Shown here: piece after piece, positions 17,479 through 26,635 of the stretch | Layout: each line of letters opens with the position of its first letter | How positions within the stretch are numbered: the stretch's first letter is position 1 | Origin: a virus | DNA length: 64,000 bases | Virus record (IMG/VR): IMGVR_UViG_3300035180_001344 | Span: 1-64,000 of that record | Direction: 5' to 3' (one strand) | Position numbers and translations under genes: made by a program | Notes under the pieces: generated by a model | The model's input: only the letters and a program-made list of their open reading frames with translations | The model's database searches: none | What the model was told of the DNA's origin: nothing

Positions 17479-17496
17479 CCATTGAGGACCTTGTGC

Positions 17497-17787
17497 TTAC
17501 GCTGACTGCCGGTTTGCTGCTTGTTGATTCAGATCTTGAACGACCTGATCAATGAACTCGTTGCAGGCGGTGATGTTCTTTTGCAACACACACCGAGGAC
17601 CTTGCGTAACCTCATTCAGCAGATATGCAAACTCTGTTTGCAGGCGGTAGGCAAGATTTGGGCCTTGCCCCTTGCCGCGAAAAGCACGTTCAAGCTGACC
17701 AGTTGCCTGGTTAAACGTACCGGATAGGTATCGAACGATTTGTCCAACGTCCTTTTCCTTGGGGACTTCTTTTTCGGGAACTGCCAT
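17497..17787 (-). CDS. hypothetical small protein
   Basis: The 96-residue protein has a charged N-terminus (EKEVPKEKDV) and a helical middle with Gln/Asn-rich ends. SD AAGGATAAC precedes the start. It is read from a strong sigma70-like promoter in the divergent region, suggesting early expression. Confidence 0.6.
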   Translation of the reverse strand: MAVPEKEVPKEKDVGQIVRYLSGTFNQATGQLERAFRGKGQGPNLAYRLQTEFAYLLNEVTQGPRCVLQKNITACNEFIDQVVQDLNQQAANRQSA

Positions 17788-17855
17788 GGTAGTTATCCTT
17801 TGTATGACAGGGTTTTGAAAAGATGACAGGCGTCATCTGCGTACGAACTTGATCA

Positions 17856-17883
17856 AGTATATACTACACAAAAAGTAAGTCAA
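17856..17883 (-). promoter_or_regulatory. sigma70-like promoter TTGACT-16-TATACT
   Basis: TTGACT (17878-17883) and TATACT (17856-17861) on the minus strand drive the small gene at 17787. Confidence 0.75.
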
Positions 17884-17896
17884 CGTGCATCACCTG

Positions 17897-17925
17897 TTGA
17901 GGTTAACGGCGAGTGCTTGGATAAT
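17897..17925 (+). promoter_or_regulatory. sigma70-like promoter TTGAGG-17-GATAAT
   Basis: TTGAGG (17897-17902) and GATAAT (17920-17925) with a 17-base spacer point to the dCMP deaminase-RNR operon. Confidence 0.6.
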
Positions 17926-17998
17926 CAAATCACCACAGAATATCGTCGTTTTATGGTGATGGGTTGGTTTGAAAACAACAATACTAAATAAGCTGCCT

Positions 17999-18409
17999 AT
18001 GAAAGAACGTCACTCAAAAGCTCACATGCGAGCTGCTCAAATTTATGCTGATTTATCCTACTGCAACAAGCGTAAAGTTGGGTGTGTAGTGGTTAAAAAT
18101 GACCGGATTATTTCCATTGGTTATAATGGCACTCCGTCAGGAGCTGACAATCAGTGTGAGGATGCCAGTGGCCACACGTTTGATACCGTAATTCATGCGG
18201 AAGATAATGCTATACGAAAATTAGAACAATCGCCAGAAACTGGCGATGGTGCAGTCCTTTTTGTCACAACAGCGCCTTGCATTGAGTGTGCTTTCTTAAT
18301 TTTCAATTTTGGAATACGTGAAGTGTATTACAACGATGCGTTCAAAAACGAAAAAGGGATTCAATACTTGCAAGATAAGGGTGTCGTTGTGACACAGCTC
18401 CCTCAATAA
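17999..18409 (+). CDS. dCMP deaminase
   Basis: The 136-residue enzyme has the zinc-dependent deaminase signature: HAED (H66, E68) and TAPCIEC (C94, C97), plus GYNGTPSGADN for substrate binding. It converts dCMP to dUMP, feeding the thymidylate synthase encoded at 38535. I chose ATG 17999; an upstream TTG would add ten residues outside the usual family start. It is the first gene of the RNR operon. Confidence 0.92.
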   Translation: MKERHSKAHMRAAQIYADLSYCNKRKVGCVVVKNDRIISIGYNGTPSGADNQCEDASGHTFDTVIHAEDNAIRKLEQSPETGDGAVLFVTTAPCIECAFLIFNFGIREVYYNDAFKNEKGIQYLQDKGVVVTQLPQ

Positions 18410-18439
18410 TAACAACAACAACAACAGGAATCAATATCT

Positions 18440-21088
18440 ATGTCTCTCACCACGTCCACGTCCACAGAGGATATCAAAGCTCGCTACACTACCCCGTTTG
18501 AAGACGGCTTCTCCGAAGAAGTGTGGGCTTCCACATACAAAGATCATACTGATAACAACGTAAATGACACAATGTTTCGCGTAGCAGCGGCCGCTGCTTC
18601 AATGGAAACAACACCTGAACTACAACAAGAATGGACTGAAAAGTTCTATGATCTGTTGAGTGAGTTCAAGGCAACATCTGGTGGCCGTATCTACGCAAAT
18701 GCTGGCACCAGCTGGGGTGGTACAACTCTAATGAATTGCTACGTTGGACCCCGTGGGAAGTACGACATTGACTCACTGGATGGTATTTTGGAAACGCTTC
18801 GCCAGCAAGCACAAACGTTGAAATCAGAAGGTGGCTGGGGTGAGAACTTCTCATACATTCGTCCACGTGGGTCGTTCATTCACGGGATTGGTGTAGAGAC
18901 GCCCGGTGCAGTTAAGTACATGGAGATGTTTGACAAATCATCGGAAATCATTACAGCTGGATCCGGAAAGAAGTCGCTAAACAAGAAGGCCAAGGGCAAG
19001 ATTCGCAAGGGCGCAATGATGGGAGTAATGGATGTGTGGCATCCAGACATCATTGAGTTCATTACAGCAAAGCAGCAACCCGGTCGATTGACGAAGTTCA
19101 ACATCTCTGTCAACTGCACGGATGACTTTATGAGCAAGGTGATTAGCGTTAAGAAACAAAAGGCTTTGCTTGACGATTGTGTTGTTCCAGGTGGGACTAT
19201 TACACCAGAACGGCTTGAAGAATTGACGCGCCAAGTTGATGAACTGGATAAGTGGGAACTACGTTTCCCTGACACACAATTTGCTGGATACAAGTCTCTG
19301 TGGGACGGTGATATGAAGAAGTGGGAGGCGAACGGCCATCCTGTCAAGGTGTTCAACACTGTGTCTGCATCATGGTTGTGGAATTTGATCATGGAATCAA
19401 CGTACAACCGTGCAGAGCCGGGTGTGTTGTTCTTGGACCGCGCCAACAAGTTTGGTCCACTGAATTACGCTGAAACAATTTTCGCTACGAATCCTTGTGG
19501 AGAACAAACATTGTCCCCAGGTAACGTTTGCAACTTAGGTTCGTTGAACCTCGTTCACTTCATCAACAAAGACCGTACAGGATTTGATCTACGTAAGGTT
19601 AAGAAATACACTCAATATCTTGTTCGTTTCCTCGATAACGTCAGCGACCTGTCATCAGCACCTCTGCCTGAATATGAATGGTCAATGAAGAACAAGCGCC
19701 GGATCGGGGTTGGCATTCTTGGTTGGGGATCTGCGCTGTATATGTTGAAGACGAAGTTTGGGTCTAACGATGCAGCTGGATTGCGTGAAAAGCTAATGCA
19801 AACGATCGCTCAAACAGCGTACGCATATTCAGTTGACCTGGCAGAAGAAAAGGGTATGTTCTCTGTCTGCGAACCAGAAAAGCACGCTGATGGATTGTTC
19901 GTTCAAAACCTCGGCCTCTCATCACAAGTAATCGACAAGATGCGGAAGGTTGGTATTCGCAACAGCTCGCTGCTATCGATCCAGCCTACTGGCAACACAT
20001 CCATCTTTGCCAACGTCGTATCGGGCGGCCTTGAACCTGTGTTTATGCATGAATACGTTCGTACAGTAATTGTCAACGTAATGCCTGATCACATCGCCAG
20101 TGTGACTCCAAAGTGGTACGAGGGAGAGTGGTACGAGACAGAAATGTTTAAGTTCTCAAAGGAAGGTGATGAGGAGATTCTTCGCGGTACTGATGCCAAT
20201 GGAACAGTATACAAGATTGACACCAACCGTGGTCTGACAAAAGAAGTATTGTGTGAGGACTTCGGTGTTCGGTTCATGAAGCGAATTGGTGAATGGGATG
20301 CCTCGGCTGACTGGGCGGCAACGACTACTAGTATGTCTGTGCAAGATCACGTCAGTGACTTGACAGGCTTTGCGCGTTGGGTTGATAGCGCGATGAGCAA
20401 GACGGTCAACGTACCAAACGACTATCCGTTCGCAGATTTTAGCGACATCTACCTCGATTCCTATAACTCGGGGTTTGTCAAGGGTGTGACGACTTACCGT
20501 TCAGGTACCATGACAACAGTGCTTGCAGCCAAGGACGAAAAGAATGCAACGGCGATGGATGAGGAAATCATTCTTGACGACGTTAAGCTCCCTGATAGTT
20601 CGGCAGCAACATTGAAAACCCTGCGGGCCGAGGGCAAGAAGTGGTACTTGACAACAACGTGGAACGAACAACAAACACGTCCGTTTGCGTTATTTGTTCA
20701 CACAAATAGCCATGAAAAAGGTGTGACAACCAGCGACGCCGTAGAAAAACTGATGGAGTTGGCAGTTAACAAGGGTATTCCTCAACGTCACATTGATGCA
20801 ACGATGGAGAAAATCAGTGGTGACACTAATGCATCAAAAATTGCTCGAATGATTAGTTTGAGCTTGCGTCACGGTGTGTTGATCAAGAACATTGTTCTTG
20901 CGCTTGACCGTGTGCAGGATGTATTTGCTGGAACGTTCTTGTTCCAGATTCGCAAGTATCTGTCGACGTTCATTAAGGACGGAGATCCAGTTGAAGGATC
21001 AACGTGTGAGTCATGTGGATCTTCTCGCGTGATATACAGCGAAGGATGTCAGAAATGTGTAGATTGTGGTTCAAGTAAATGCGGATAA
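18440..21088 (+). CDS. nrdJ: class II (adenosylcobalamin-dependent) ribonucleotide reductase
   Basis: The 882-residue enzyme has NCYVGP (active-site Cys), NPCGEQ (near 353), PTGNTS (near 517) and a C-terminal Cys ribbon, CESCGSSRVIYSEGCQKC, typical of NrdJ. Class II enzymes use B12 and work with or without oxygen. They replace the usual NrdAB of T4-like phages here, as in some alphaproteobacterial T4-superfamily phages. It makes deoxynucleotides for replication. A terminator follows. Confidence 0.9.
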   Translation: MSLTTSTSTEDIKARYTTPFEDGFSEEVWASTYKDHTDNNVNDTMFRVAAAAASMETTPELQQEWTEKFYDLLSEFKATSGGRIYANAGTSWGGTTLMNCYVGPRGKYDIDSLDGILETLRQQAQTLKSEGGWGENFSYIRPRGSFIHGIGVETPGAVKYMEMFDKSSEIITAGSGKKSLNKKAKGKIRKGAMMGVMDVWHPDIIEFITAKQQPGRLTKFNISVNCTDDFMSKVISVKKQKALLDDCVVPGGTITPERLEELTRQVDELDKWELRFPDTQFAGYKSLWDGDMKKWEANGHPVKVFNTVSASWLWNLIMESTYNRAEPGVLFLDRANKFGPLNYAETIFATNPCGEQTLSPGNVCNLGSLNLVHFINKDRTGFDLRKVKKYTQYLVRFLDNVSDLSSAPLPEYEWSMKNKRRIGVGILGWGSALYMLKTKFGSNDAAGLREKLMQTIAQTAYAYSVDLAEEKGMFSVCEPEKHADGLFVQNLGLSSQVIDKMRKVGIRNSSLLSIQPTGNTSIFANVVSGGLEPVFMHEYVRTVIVNVMPDHIASVTPKWYEGEWYETEMFKFSKEGDEEILRGTDANGTVYKIDTNRGLTKEVLCEDFGVRFMKRIGEWDASADWAATTTSMSVQDHVSDLTGFARWVDSAMSKTVNVPNDYPFADFSDIYLDSYNSGFVKGVTTYRSGTMTTVLAAKDEKNATAMDEEIILDDVKLPDSSAATLKTLRAEGKKWYLTTTWNEQQTRPFALFVHTNSHEKGVTTSDAVEKLMELAVNKGIPQRHIDATMEKISGDTNASKIARMISLSLRHGVLIKNIVLALDRVQDVFAGTFLFQIRKYLSTFIKDGDPVEGSTCESCGSSRVIYSEGCQKCVDCGSSKCG

Positions 21089-21098
21089 CCCCTGCGTA

Positions 21099-21129
21099 AA
21101 CAAGGCCCTGCTTGACAGGGCCTTGTTTT
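21099..21129 (+). terminator. rho-independent terminator of the RNR operon
   Basis: A perfect stem (CAAGGCCCTG with CAGGGCCTTG) with a 5-base loop is followed by TTTTT. The -35 box of the next promoter lies in its loop and 3' arm. Confidence 0.85.
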
Positions 21130-21140
21130 TGGGGTATACT
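21112..21140 (+). promoter_or_regulatory. sigma70 promoter TTGACA-17-TATACT nested in a terminator
   Basis: A perfect TTGACA (21112-21117) with a 17-base spacer and TATACT (21135-21140) lies 28 bases upstream of ATG 21168. The -35 box is inside the terminator hairpin of the RNR gene, so one sequence both ends and restarts transcription. Confidence 0.85.
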
Positions 21141-21167
21141 TTACTGATTGAATATGGAGCTTTTAGC

Positions 21168-21689
21168 ATGACAAAAATCACAATTACAGAAATCAACGTC
21201 GACCTCGACGGGGTAATGGTTAACTTCCTGGCACGAGCCATTGAGGTCAGTGGTATCAATCCCGAAGCGTCTCTTGGTGATCCTGCCCATAAATTACTCA
21301 AACGTACTTTTTGGAAGGAAATCGAGAAGCACGTCAAGGCTGGCAACAAATTCTTTGAGACAATGGATCCGATGCACGACGCATTTGTTCTGTGGGATCA
21401 TTTGAAAACTATTGACGCGCCGAAGGTGATCTGCACGGCGACTGGCCATATTATCGGTGCGAAAGAGGAAAAGCGGGCGTGGATCCGTCATCACCTTGGA
21501 CACGATCACGCAAACAGTGCTCGGATCGTTCGTGACGGAAAAGATAAGGCGAAGTACGCTACACCTACGACGATTTTGATCGACGACCGGATGAAAGTAA
21601 TCACCCCTTGGGTGGACGCAGGTGGCATTGGTGTATACCACACAAGTGCCGCATCAACGATTGAAAAGTTGAAGGAGCTTGGACTATGA
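21168..21689 (+). CDS. HAD-like 5'(3')-deoxyribonucleotidase
   Basis: The 173-residue protein begins with NVDLDGVMVNF, the HAD nucleophile motif (DxD), and ends with LIDDRMKVITPWVDAGG, the acidic motif IV. TATGHI is the Ser/Thr motif II position. This layout matches the NT5C-like deoxyribonucleotidases common in phages, which dephosphorylate dNMPs. It follows the RNR operon and overlaps the next gene by ATGA. Confidence 0.8.
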   Translation: MTKITITEINVDLDGVMVNFLARAIEVSGINPEASLGDPAHKLLKRTFWKEIEKHVKAGNKFFETMDPMHDAFVLWDHLKTIDAPKVICTATGHIIGAKEEKRAWIRHHLGHDHANSARIVRDGKDKAKYATPTTILIDDRMKVITPWVDAGGIGVYHTSAASTIEKLKELGL

Positions 21690-22072
21690 ACGGATACGAA
21701 GCATTTGTATTGGACAACGGGAGTCGAGAGCTGTTAAACGTTCTCGCCCCTCCAAAATTCCCCACGTGGATTGGACATCATATCACTCATCGATTCCCCG
21801 CAGTTCGTATGTTCAACGTGCCTTACGGCGAACAAACGACGGGGGACTTTGAGGTGGTTGGATACGCCGTTGAGCGTGGGTTGGAGGCTTGGGTTATTGC
21901 CGTTCGCGGCAATATCATTCGGCCTGATGGTGGCACTTACCACTTGACGTGGTCGCTTGACCGTGAGCTGGGAAAGAGGCCGTACCACAGCAATGCGTTG
22001 ATTAGGAACGAAGGCTTCACAGCTGTCGAACCTATTCGTCTCTACGCAGCGTTTGACTTTGTCAGTCAATAA
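21686..22072 (+). CDS. conserved hypothetical protein
   Basis: The 128-residue protein is joined to the nucleotidase by an ATGA overlap. It is beta-rich and soluble with no motif I recognise. Its 3' end overlaps the convergent gene by 7 bases. Confidence 0.6.
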   Translation: MNGYEAFVLDNGSRELLNVLAPPKFPTWIGHHITHRFPAVRMFNVPYGEQTTGDFEVVGYAVERGLEAWVIAVRGNIIRPDGGTYHLTWSLDRELGKRPYHSNALIRNEGFTAVEPIRLYAAFDFVSQ

Positions 22073-22317
22073 TCATCATCAGACCGGCGCTTGCCGGTTC
22101 TGATGATCGGTTCATATTCATCGACGTCTTCTGCTTCCAGCTTCTCAACAAACAATCCCCACGCTTGAAGGTCAAGAAACTCTTTACCTTCGCAGTGATC
22201 CCAAACCGTTCCATCAGTATCGACTTCAATGTCGTACTGTTGTTCGAGCTCTTCTATTGACATGCACTCGATGTCATGCATCACATTGTGTTGGTGATGC
22301 GTATAGTGCTTGGTCAT
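22066..22317 (-). CDS. small acidic hypothetical protein
   Basis: I chose ATG 22317 (MTKHYTHHQHN), behind AGGAGG, over a farther start without SD. The 83-residue product is His-rich at its N-terminus, acidic in the middle and ends RRSDDDY. Its last codons form a strong hairpin with the convergent gene end. Confidence 0.6.
   Translation of the reverse strand: MTKHYTHHQHNVMHDIECMSIEELEQQYDIEVDTDGTVWDHCEGKEFLDLQAWGLFVEKLEAEDVDEYEPIIRTGKRRSDDDY
22075..22107. terminator. bidirectional hairpin within coding sequence
   Basis: ATCATCAGA pairs with TCTGATGAT and CCGGC with GCCGG in one long hairpin at the meeting point of two converging genes. It lies inside the C-terminal codons of the minus-strand gene. 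No long T-run follows, so termination is likely but not certain. Confidence 0.5.
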
Positions 22318-22340
22318 TCTACCTCCTGTGACATAGCTGT

Positions 22341-22348
22341 TATTTATT
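22341..22348 (-). promoter_or_regulatory. T4-late-like promoter AATAAATA
   Basis: AATAAATA on the minus strand, 24 bases upstream of ATG 22317, in the gap after the topoisomerase gene. Confidence 0.4.
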
Positions 22349-22358
22349 ACGCCTGGGA

Positions 22359-23708
22359 TCACGCCGCGTAAATCCCCTTCATGTATTTTCCTAATACATC
22401 TTGCAATTCATTGATGTATACCTTCTTGCGCTTGTCTTCGGAGGCCAGCATATCGAGGTACTCTTGGAGTTGTGCCTCACCATCAACGATCCGTTGTTCA
22501 TTCTTGACTCGTTCTTCTTCCGTGAACCGATAGATTGGCAAATCAGCAATGTAGTCAACGTGTACAATTTTCAGCTCCGCCAAGCATTCTTTCAGCTCAC
22601 TGCGCGATTCAATCTTCCGAGCCAAGGCACTGACGTTGTTCTTAATTGCACACCGAATGTCATAGTACCGTTGTAGATCGAGTTTCAAGATATCACGCAG
22701 CCGTTCATATCTTTGCACGTACCATCCCAACCGCCACGTTGTGAATGCTCGAATCATTTCCACTGGTGTGGTGTTCCATACAGCCTTACCAGTGAAATCC
22801 AGGATGTTCAAGTTCTCAATATGGCGAACTGTTAACCCAAGTGTACGAAGCAAGTCTTCTTCGCTCACTGACTTGATGTAGCCGCGCCGAAACTTCAACT
22901 CAATGTTGATTATGTTCTTTGAGCGATCGGTGTAATCAACAAGAACGTCTCTCTCAATCAGATCATCGAGCTTTGCAATCACTTTGGTGTGTGTTTGACC
23001 GTACGGTAGCTTGACAATGAACGCTGTTGACGTGTCCTTGATCGTTAACTCACCATTGAAGTAGTACGCAATCCCTCTTTCCGTTTCTTCCGTAGCAAAT
23101 GCGACAGTGTTTAGCGGCATGAACTTTGGCATCGGGTTAGAGATCGTTTTCGCACCTTTCAAATGTGCAATCTGTCCAAGGATGAGATCATCAAGAGCCC
23201 GAGGCAAAATGTTTGTAGCAAATCCAACTGCAATCCCTTCTGCTGGGTTTAGCAATGCAACTGGAATCAGTGGAAGAAAGTGAACAGGTTCCTGCAAAGT
23301 ACCGTCATAGTTTTCTGTCATCGGCACAATCTCAATGTCACGAAACACAACGTCATCAGTGAACGTAGACGTAGTTACGGAGGTATACCGGCTTGCACCA
23401 TATGCAGTAGGATTCAATAGCGTGCCGAAAGCGCCATCTCCCTTGAACAATGGGATGTTATTTCCGTACGGAGCTGCAAGTGTATCAATTGCACCTTCTG
23501 GTGATGCATGTGGGTGGATCGGCATTGTTGCACCAGCAAGAGTCGCACTCTTGTACTTCTTTCCATCACGGGCTGTCCATAGAGCTCGGCGCCCGCCAGC
23601 CTTCAATCCATCTGTTGCTGCGGGTAATGCCCGCATCTGCATTACATACAAAGAGTAGGCGTGTCGTTGTTCGTTGATGTAGGGAGATGATTCAGATTTT
23701 CTGGCCAT
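22359..23708 (-). CDS. type II DNA topoisomerase, medium (A-type) subunit, gp52-like
   Basis: The 449-residue length matches T4 gp52 rather than bacterial GyrA (about 870). The breakage-reunion region includes DGLKAGGRRALW, HPHASPEGAI and TAYGASRYTS, where Y108 is the expected catalytic Tyr, followed by GIAVGFATNILPR. It cuts and rejoins DNA with the ATPase subunit encoded at 24492. A metallophosphoesterase and a tiny ORF lie between the two subunit genes. Confidence 0.93.
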   Translation of the reverse strand: MARKSESSPYINEQRHAYSLYVMQMRALPAATDGLKAGGRRALWTARDGKKYKSATLAGATMPIHPHASPEGAIDTLAAPYGNNIPLFKGDGAFGTLLNPTAYGASRYTSVTTSTFTDDVVFRDIEIVPMTENYDGTLQEPVHFLPLIPVALLNPAEGIAVGFATNILPRALDDLILGQIAHLKGAKTISNPMPKFMPLNTVAFATEETERGIAYYFNGELTIKDTSTAFIVKLPYGQTHTKVIAKLDDLIERDVLVDYTDRSKNIINIELKFRRGYIKSVSEEDLLRTLGLTVRHIENLNILDFTGKAVWNTTPVEMIRAFTTWRLGWYVQRYERLRDILKLDLQRYYDIRCAIKNNVSALARKIESRSELKECLAELKIVHVDYIADLPIYRFTEEERVKNEQRIVDGEAQLQEYLDMLASEDKRKKVYINELQDVLGKYMKGIYAA

Positions 23709-24397
23709 TATTTGGTCTCTAAATAGTTACGAGCACGATCACACACTTCAAGCAAGTTAATAGGCGCACATTCCGTGTGCTCAACGCAAATGTTGATATT
23801 CCAGGGGTTAGCAACATTTTGGTGGATGTGTCCATGCACGTTAACACATCCTGACGGAACACTATCCATTGGATAGTGCGTGAAATGCAACTGATATTCG
23901 TACCCGTCGGGCTCACGAATATCAACAACCATACACAAGTATCGTTCATCAAAATCAAGGTTGTACAACGTTCCGTCGCGATGCATATCGTGGTTACCAA
24001 CAATTTGAATCTTATGGCCTGGAAGGCTTCGTAGAATTCCGTTGATCTCATGCTCGCCCATAAATCCAATGTCACCACCCCAAATGCAGATATCATTTGG
24101 GTGCACGATTCTGTGATAGTTTCCAATCATTGCAGAGTTCATCTCGTGCTTGTCAGCAAACGGCCGATGCGGTGCAGTATACTTGATGATGTTGTTGTGT
24201 CCGAAGTGAATATCACTCCACACCCATACCATTTGAGTGTATGGATTGATTGGTTTTGCCACTGTCTTGACGTACGGAGTAATTGCTTTCCAGTTGTCAA
24301 TCTTGCGAACCTTTGGTGTGTCACGTCCGTGGAACGTGTCAGGATTGCCCAAATCTTTCAAGTAGTTCAGGCGTAGTGTTTCGTTTGTAATTTTCAT
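23708..24397 (-). CDS. calcineurin-like metallophosphoesterase
   Basis: The 229-residue protein has the full motif set: SDIHFGH, GGDIG, VGNHDMH, HYPMD and HGHIH, which bind two metals. The substrate is unknown. It lies between the two topoisomerase subunit genes; stop and start codons overlap by one base with the A-subunit, and it overlaps the tiny ORF upstream by ATGA. Confidence 0.9.
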   Translation of the reverse strand: MKITNETLRLNYLKDLGNPDTFHGRDTPKVRKIDNWKAITPYVKTVAKPINPYTQMVWVWSDIHFGHNNIIKYTAPHRPFADKHEMNSAMIGNYHRIVHPNDICIWGGDIGFMGEHEINGILRSLPGHKIQIVGNHDMHRDGTLYNLDFDERYLCMVVDIREPDGYEYQLHFTHYPMDSVPSGCVNVHGHIHQNVANPWNINICVEHTECAPINLLEVCDRARNYLETK

Positions 24398-24507
24398 AGA
24401 TCAGGATCTTCCCCGTTAACCCAATAATGAGTCCACAGGGCAGCTTCGCCCATAAGTTCCCATGATTCAGCTAACCAGGCCAGGAGTTTAGTTATGTAGT
24501 TAGCCAT
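24394..24507 (-). CDS. tiny hypothetical protein between topoisomerase genes
   Basis: A 37-codon ORF begins at ATG 24507, overlapping the last codons of the topoisomerase ATPase gene, and ends TGA in an ATGA overlap with the phosphoesterase start. The product is Trp-rich (four Trp) and may be amphipathic. There is no clear SD, so translation would depend on coupling. Confidence 0.4.
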   Translation of the reverse strand: MANYITKLLAWLAESWELMGEAALWTHYWVNGEDPDL

Positions 24508-26384
24508 GCTTTTCGCGCATCAGCATTGTTTCCAAACAACAGTTCAAGCACTTCGTGCATGTGACCGTCGTCAATGATTGGAATTAGTGTATCGCTCTTT
24601 CCTGACAGGATCATTTCCCAATCTTCCGGAGCCATGGAACCTAATCCCTTATAGTACCGAACCTCGTAGCCCTTGTACTTGTCTTTGACTTTCTCGTAGT
24701 CAGCACGTCGTGTAAAGTGGATTCGTTGTTTTCCTTTCACTACGCACACGTTCGGCGCAACAAGACGAAGAATGATCGGTGGATACTTCTTGTCAAATAG
24801 TTCAGGCCAAAAATGGAAGAACAAGTTGGTCAACAACGTAAAGATATCGTCTCCGTCATAGTCAGCATCCGTTGCAACGACGATCTGTCCGTAATTGAGA
24901 TCGCTTCGTATTGCTCGTTTGCCTGGCGTAAGACCGATTGCCAAAAGCAAGTCGGTAATCTTCCCCATCTTCAATGCTTGGGCAGGTGTAGTTCCGTATA
25001 CGTTGTTGATTTTCCCTGTTAGGGCGTACGCAGCAGTTGTTTCTGGATCACGGACTTCGCAAATTTGACTTTGAGCAGACTCACCTTCGGTGATCAGAAC
25101 CCGACACGAGCTACGATCTTTGTTTGTAGCGTCAAGCAAACCAGCAACACGCTTCGTTAGTTTCTTTGCGTGATCGTCAATCGCCTTCTTGTTTGCCTGT
25201 TTGTGATGCCGATCATTGGCACGTTCCAATACATCAGCTAACCATTGTTCTGTCCGCTTGGAAAACATTTTCCACTGTGCATCAATCATGCCAGTGATTT
25301 CTTTGCGGAGGTCTGGGCCGGTGAGCCGAGTCTTTGCCTGACTGTCATACTCGGGGTTCTTGATTTTCAAGTTTGCAAGGACCAGCAACCCTTGACGAGC
25401 ATCGTTTCTGGTGACTTCCGTCTTTGTTTTCTTTGCTTCTTTTTCAAGATGCGTGTAAACACGGTCAAATAGAGCGTTGAAAAACTGCGTATTGCATTTA
25501 CCACCGTCAAACAGCAGCGAGCTATTTACCCACGTATACATTTGCTCATCAATGCCTTCATGTGCATTGACAACGACAAACACTTCACCAGTGATATTTG
25601 GTTCATTGATTTCGAAACAATAGAACACCTTGTCACCAGCAATTTGCGCTACAAGATCAATCAATCCCTTCTTAAACCGATAACGTGTACCGTTATATTC
25701 TACGGTAACATCAGGGTTTGTCATTGCAATTTCGATTGCTCGATTGCGGATCAATTCCTCAGGGAGAGCGATATTCTTAAACACCAGTGGATCAAGCTGG
25801 AACGTAATTTGTGTTCCTGTGTTTGTCGTTGTGGTTTGATTGACCTTGGGATTGGATACTTTATCTGCACCATCAACAAACCGCTGGAAGTACTTCTTAC
25901 CGTCACGGTGAATGGTAACATCAAATTCACTTGAACAGTAATTCGTACACGCTGCTCCAACCCCGTTTTGGCCGATTACGCCTACTTCCTTATCGTCAGT
26001 GAAGTTGCGCCCAGCTTTCAAACTACCAAGTGCAACTTCCGGCGTACGCTTGCCAGTAGCATGCATATCAATTGGGATGCCTCGGCCGTTGTCACTAACG
26101 GAATACCAACCAGTATCCGGCCGGGCATCAAATTTCAATAGCTTGATCTTTGAGGTCAGATGTGAGAATTCATCAAGAGCGTTATCAACAACTTCACCAA
26201 TAGCTTTGTACACAGCTGGGATGAATTCTACTTGCTTGATCTGAAACTTATCTTCTGTCAGCAGGGGAATCCCGTATACAACAGGATGCATATTGCCGAG
26301 GTAGATTTGCGTACGCAACCGTACGTGTTCACGATCTGATAGCGCCTGGATGTCTGCGCCAGTGTACTTCTTATCCTTTGCCAT
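24492..26384 (-). CDS. type II DNA topoisomerase, large (ATPase) subunit, gp39/gp60-like
   Basis: The 630-residue protein has a GHKL ATPase domain (EVVDNALDEF, DNGRGIP, GQNGVGAACTN). Its TOPRIM domain (ITEGESAQS near 427, then ATDADYDGDD) holds the cleavage metal, ending KGLGSM. In T4 this subunit is split (gp39 and gp60); here it is a single ORF. It powers strand passage together with the gp52-like subunit. Confidence 0.94.
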   Translation of the reverse strand: MAKDKKYTGADIQALSDREHVRLRTQIYLGNMHPVVYGIPLLTEDKFQIKQVEFIPAVYKAIGEVVDNALDEFSHLTSKIKLLKFDARPDTGWYSVSDNGRGIPIDMHATGKRTPEVALGSLKAGRNFTDDKEVGVIGQNGVGAACTNYCSSEFDVTIHRDGKKYFQRFVDGADKVSNPKVNQTTTTNTGTQITFQLDPLVFKNIALPEELIRNRAIEIAMTNPDVTVEYNGTRYRFKKGLIDLVAQIAGDKVFYCFEINEPNITGEVFVVVNAHEGIDEQMYTWVNSSLLFDGGKCNTQFFNALFDRVYTHLEKEAKKTKTEVTRNDARQGLLVLANLKIKNPEYDSQAKTRLTGPDLRKEITGMIDAQWKMFSKRTEQWLADVLERANDRHHKQANKKAIDDHAKKLTKRVAGLLDATNKDRSSCRVLITEGESAQSQICEVRDPETTAAYALTGKINNVYGTTPAQALKMGKITDLLLAIGLTPGKRAIRSDLNYGQIVVATDADYDGDDIFTLLTNLFFHFWPELFDKKYPPIILRLVAPNVCVVKGKQRIHFTRRADYEKVKDKYKGYEVRYYKGLGSMAPEDWEMILSGKSDTLIPIIDDGHMHEVLELLFGNNADARKAWLTT

Positions 26385-26395
26385 GAAATTCCTTG

Positions 26396-26635
26396 TTACT
26401 TTTGATTTGACTTATTATCGATCAAAGAGTTAAGATCCTGCAACGCTGTATGCAATGCTCCGTAAATGTTCAGCATTGATTTGGTGGCATTTGGACCAAT
26501 AAATCCATGCAATCTCGACAGCTTGTCAAGCACAAGTTCTTGTTGAACTGCAAGTTCGCTGATGGTCATTGATGGCCATAAATCTGACCGCAAGTTCTTT
26601 GTAGGATCAGTATCAGGATTAACGGAGGTGTTCAT
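26396..26635 (-). CDS. small hypothetical protein
   Basis: The 79-residue helical protein starts at ATG 26635, within the last codons of the SprT-like gene, and ends 11 bases before the topoisomerase gene. No family is recognised. Confidence 0.55.
   Translation of the reverse strand: MNTSVNPDTDPTKNLRSDLWPSMTISELAVQQELVLDKLSRLHGFIGPNATKSMLNIYGALHTALQDLNSLIDNKSNQK

Larger units (their letters stand above)
17788..17998. promoter_or_regulatory. divergent promoter region
   Basis: This 211-base gap between diverging transcription units holds two oppositely oriented sigma70-like promoters (17856-17883 minus; 17897-17925 plus). No ORF is seen. A small hairpin, GATGACAGGCGTCATC, lies near 17822-17837 in the minus-strand leader. 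Confidence 0.65.

Noticed and set aside
17969-17998. Earlier TTG start for dCMP deaminase
   Set aside because: TTG has no SD and adds residues outside the usual family start; ATG 17999 fits the family.
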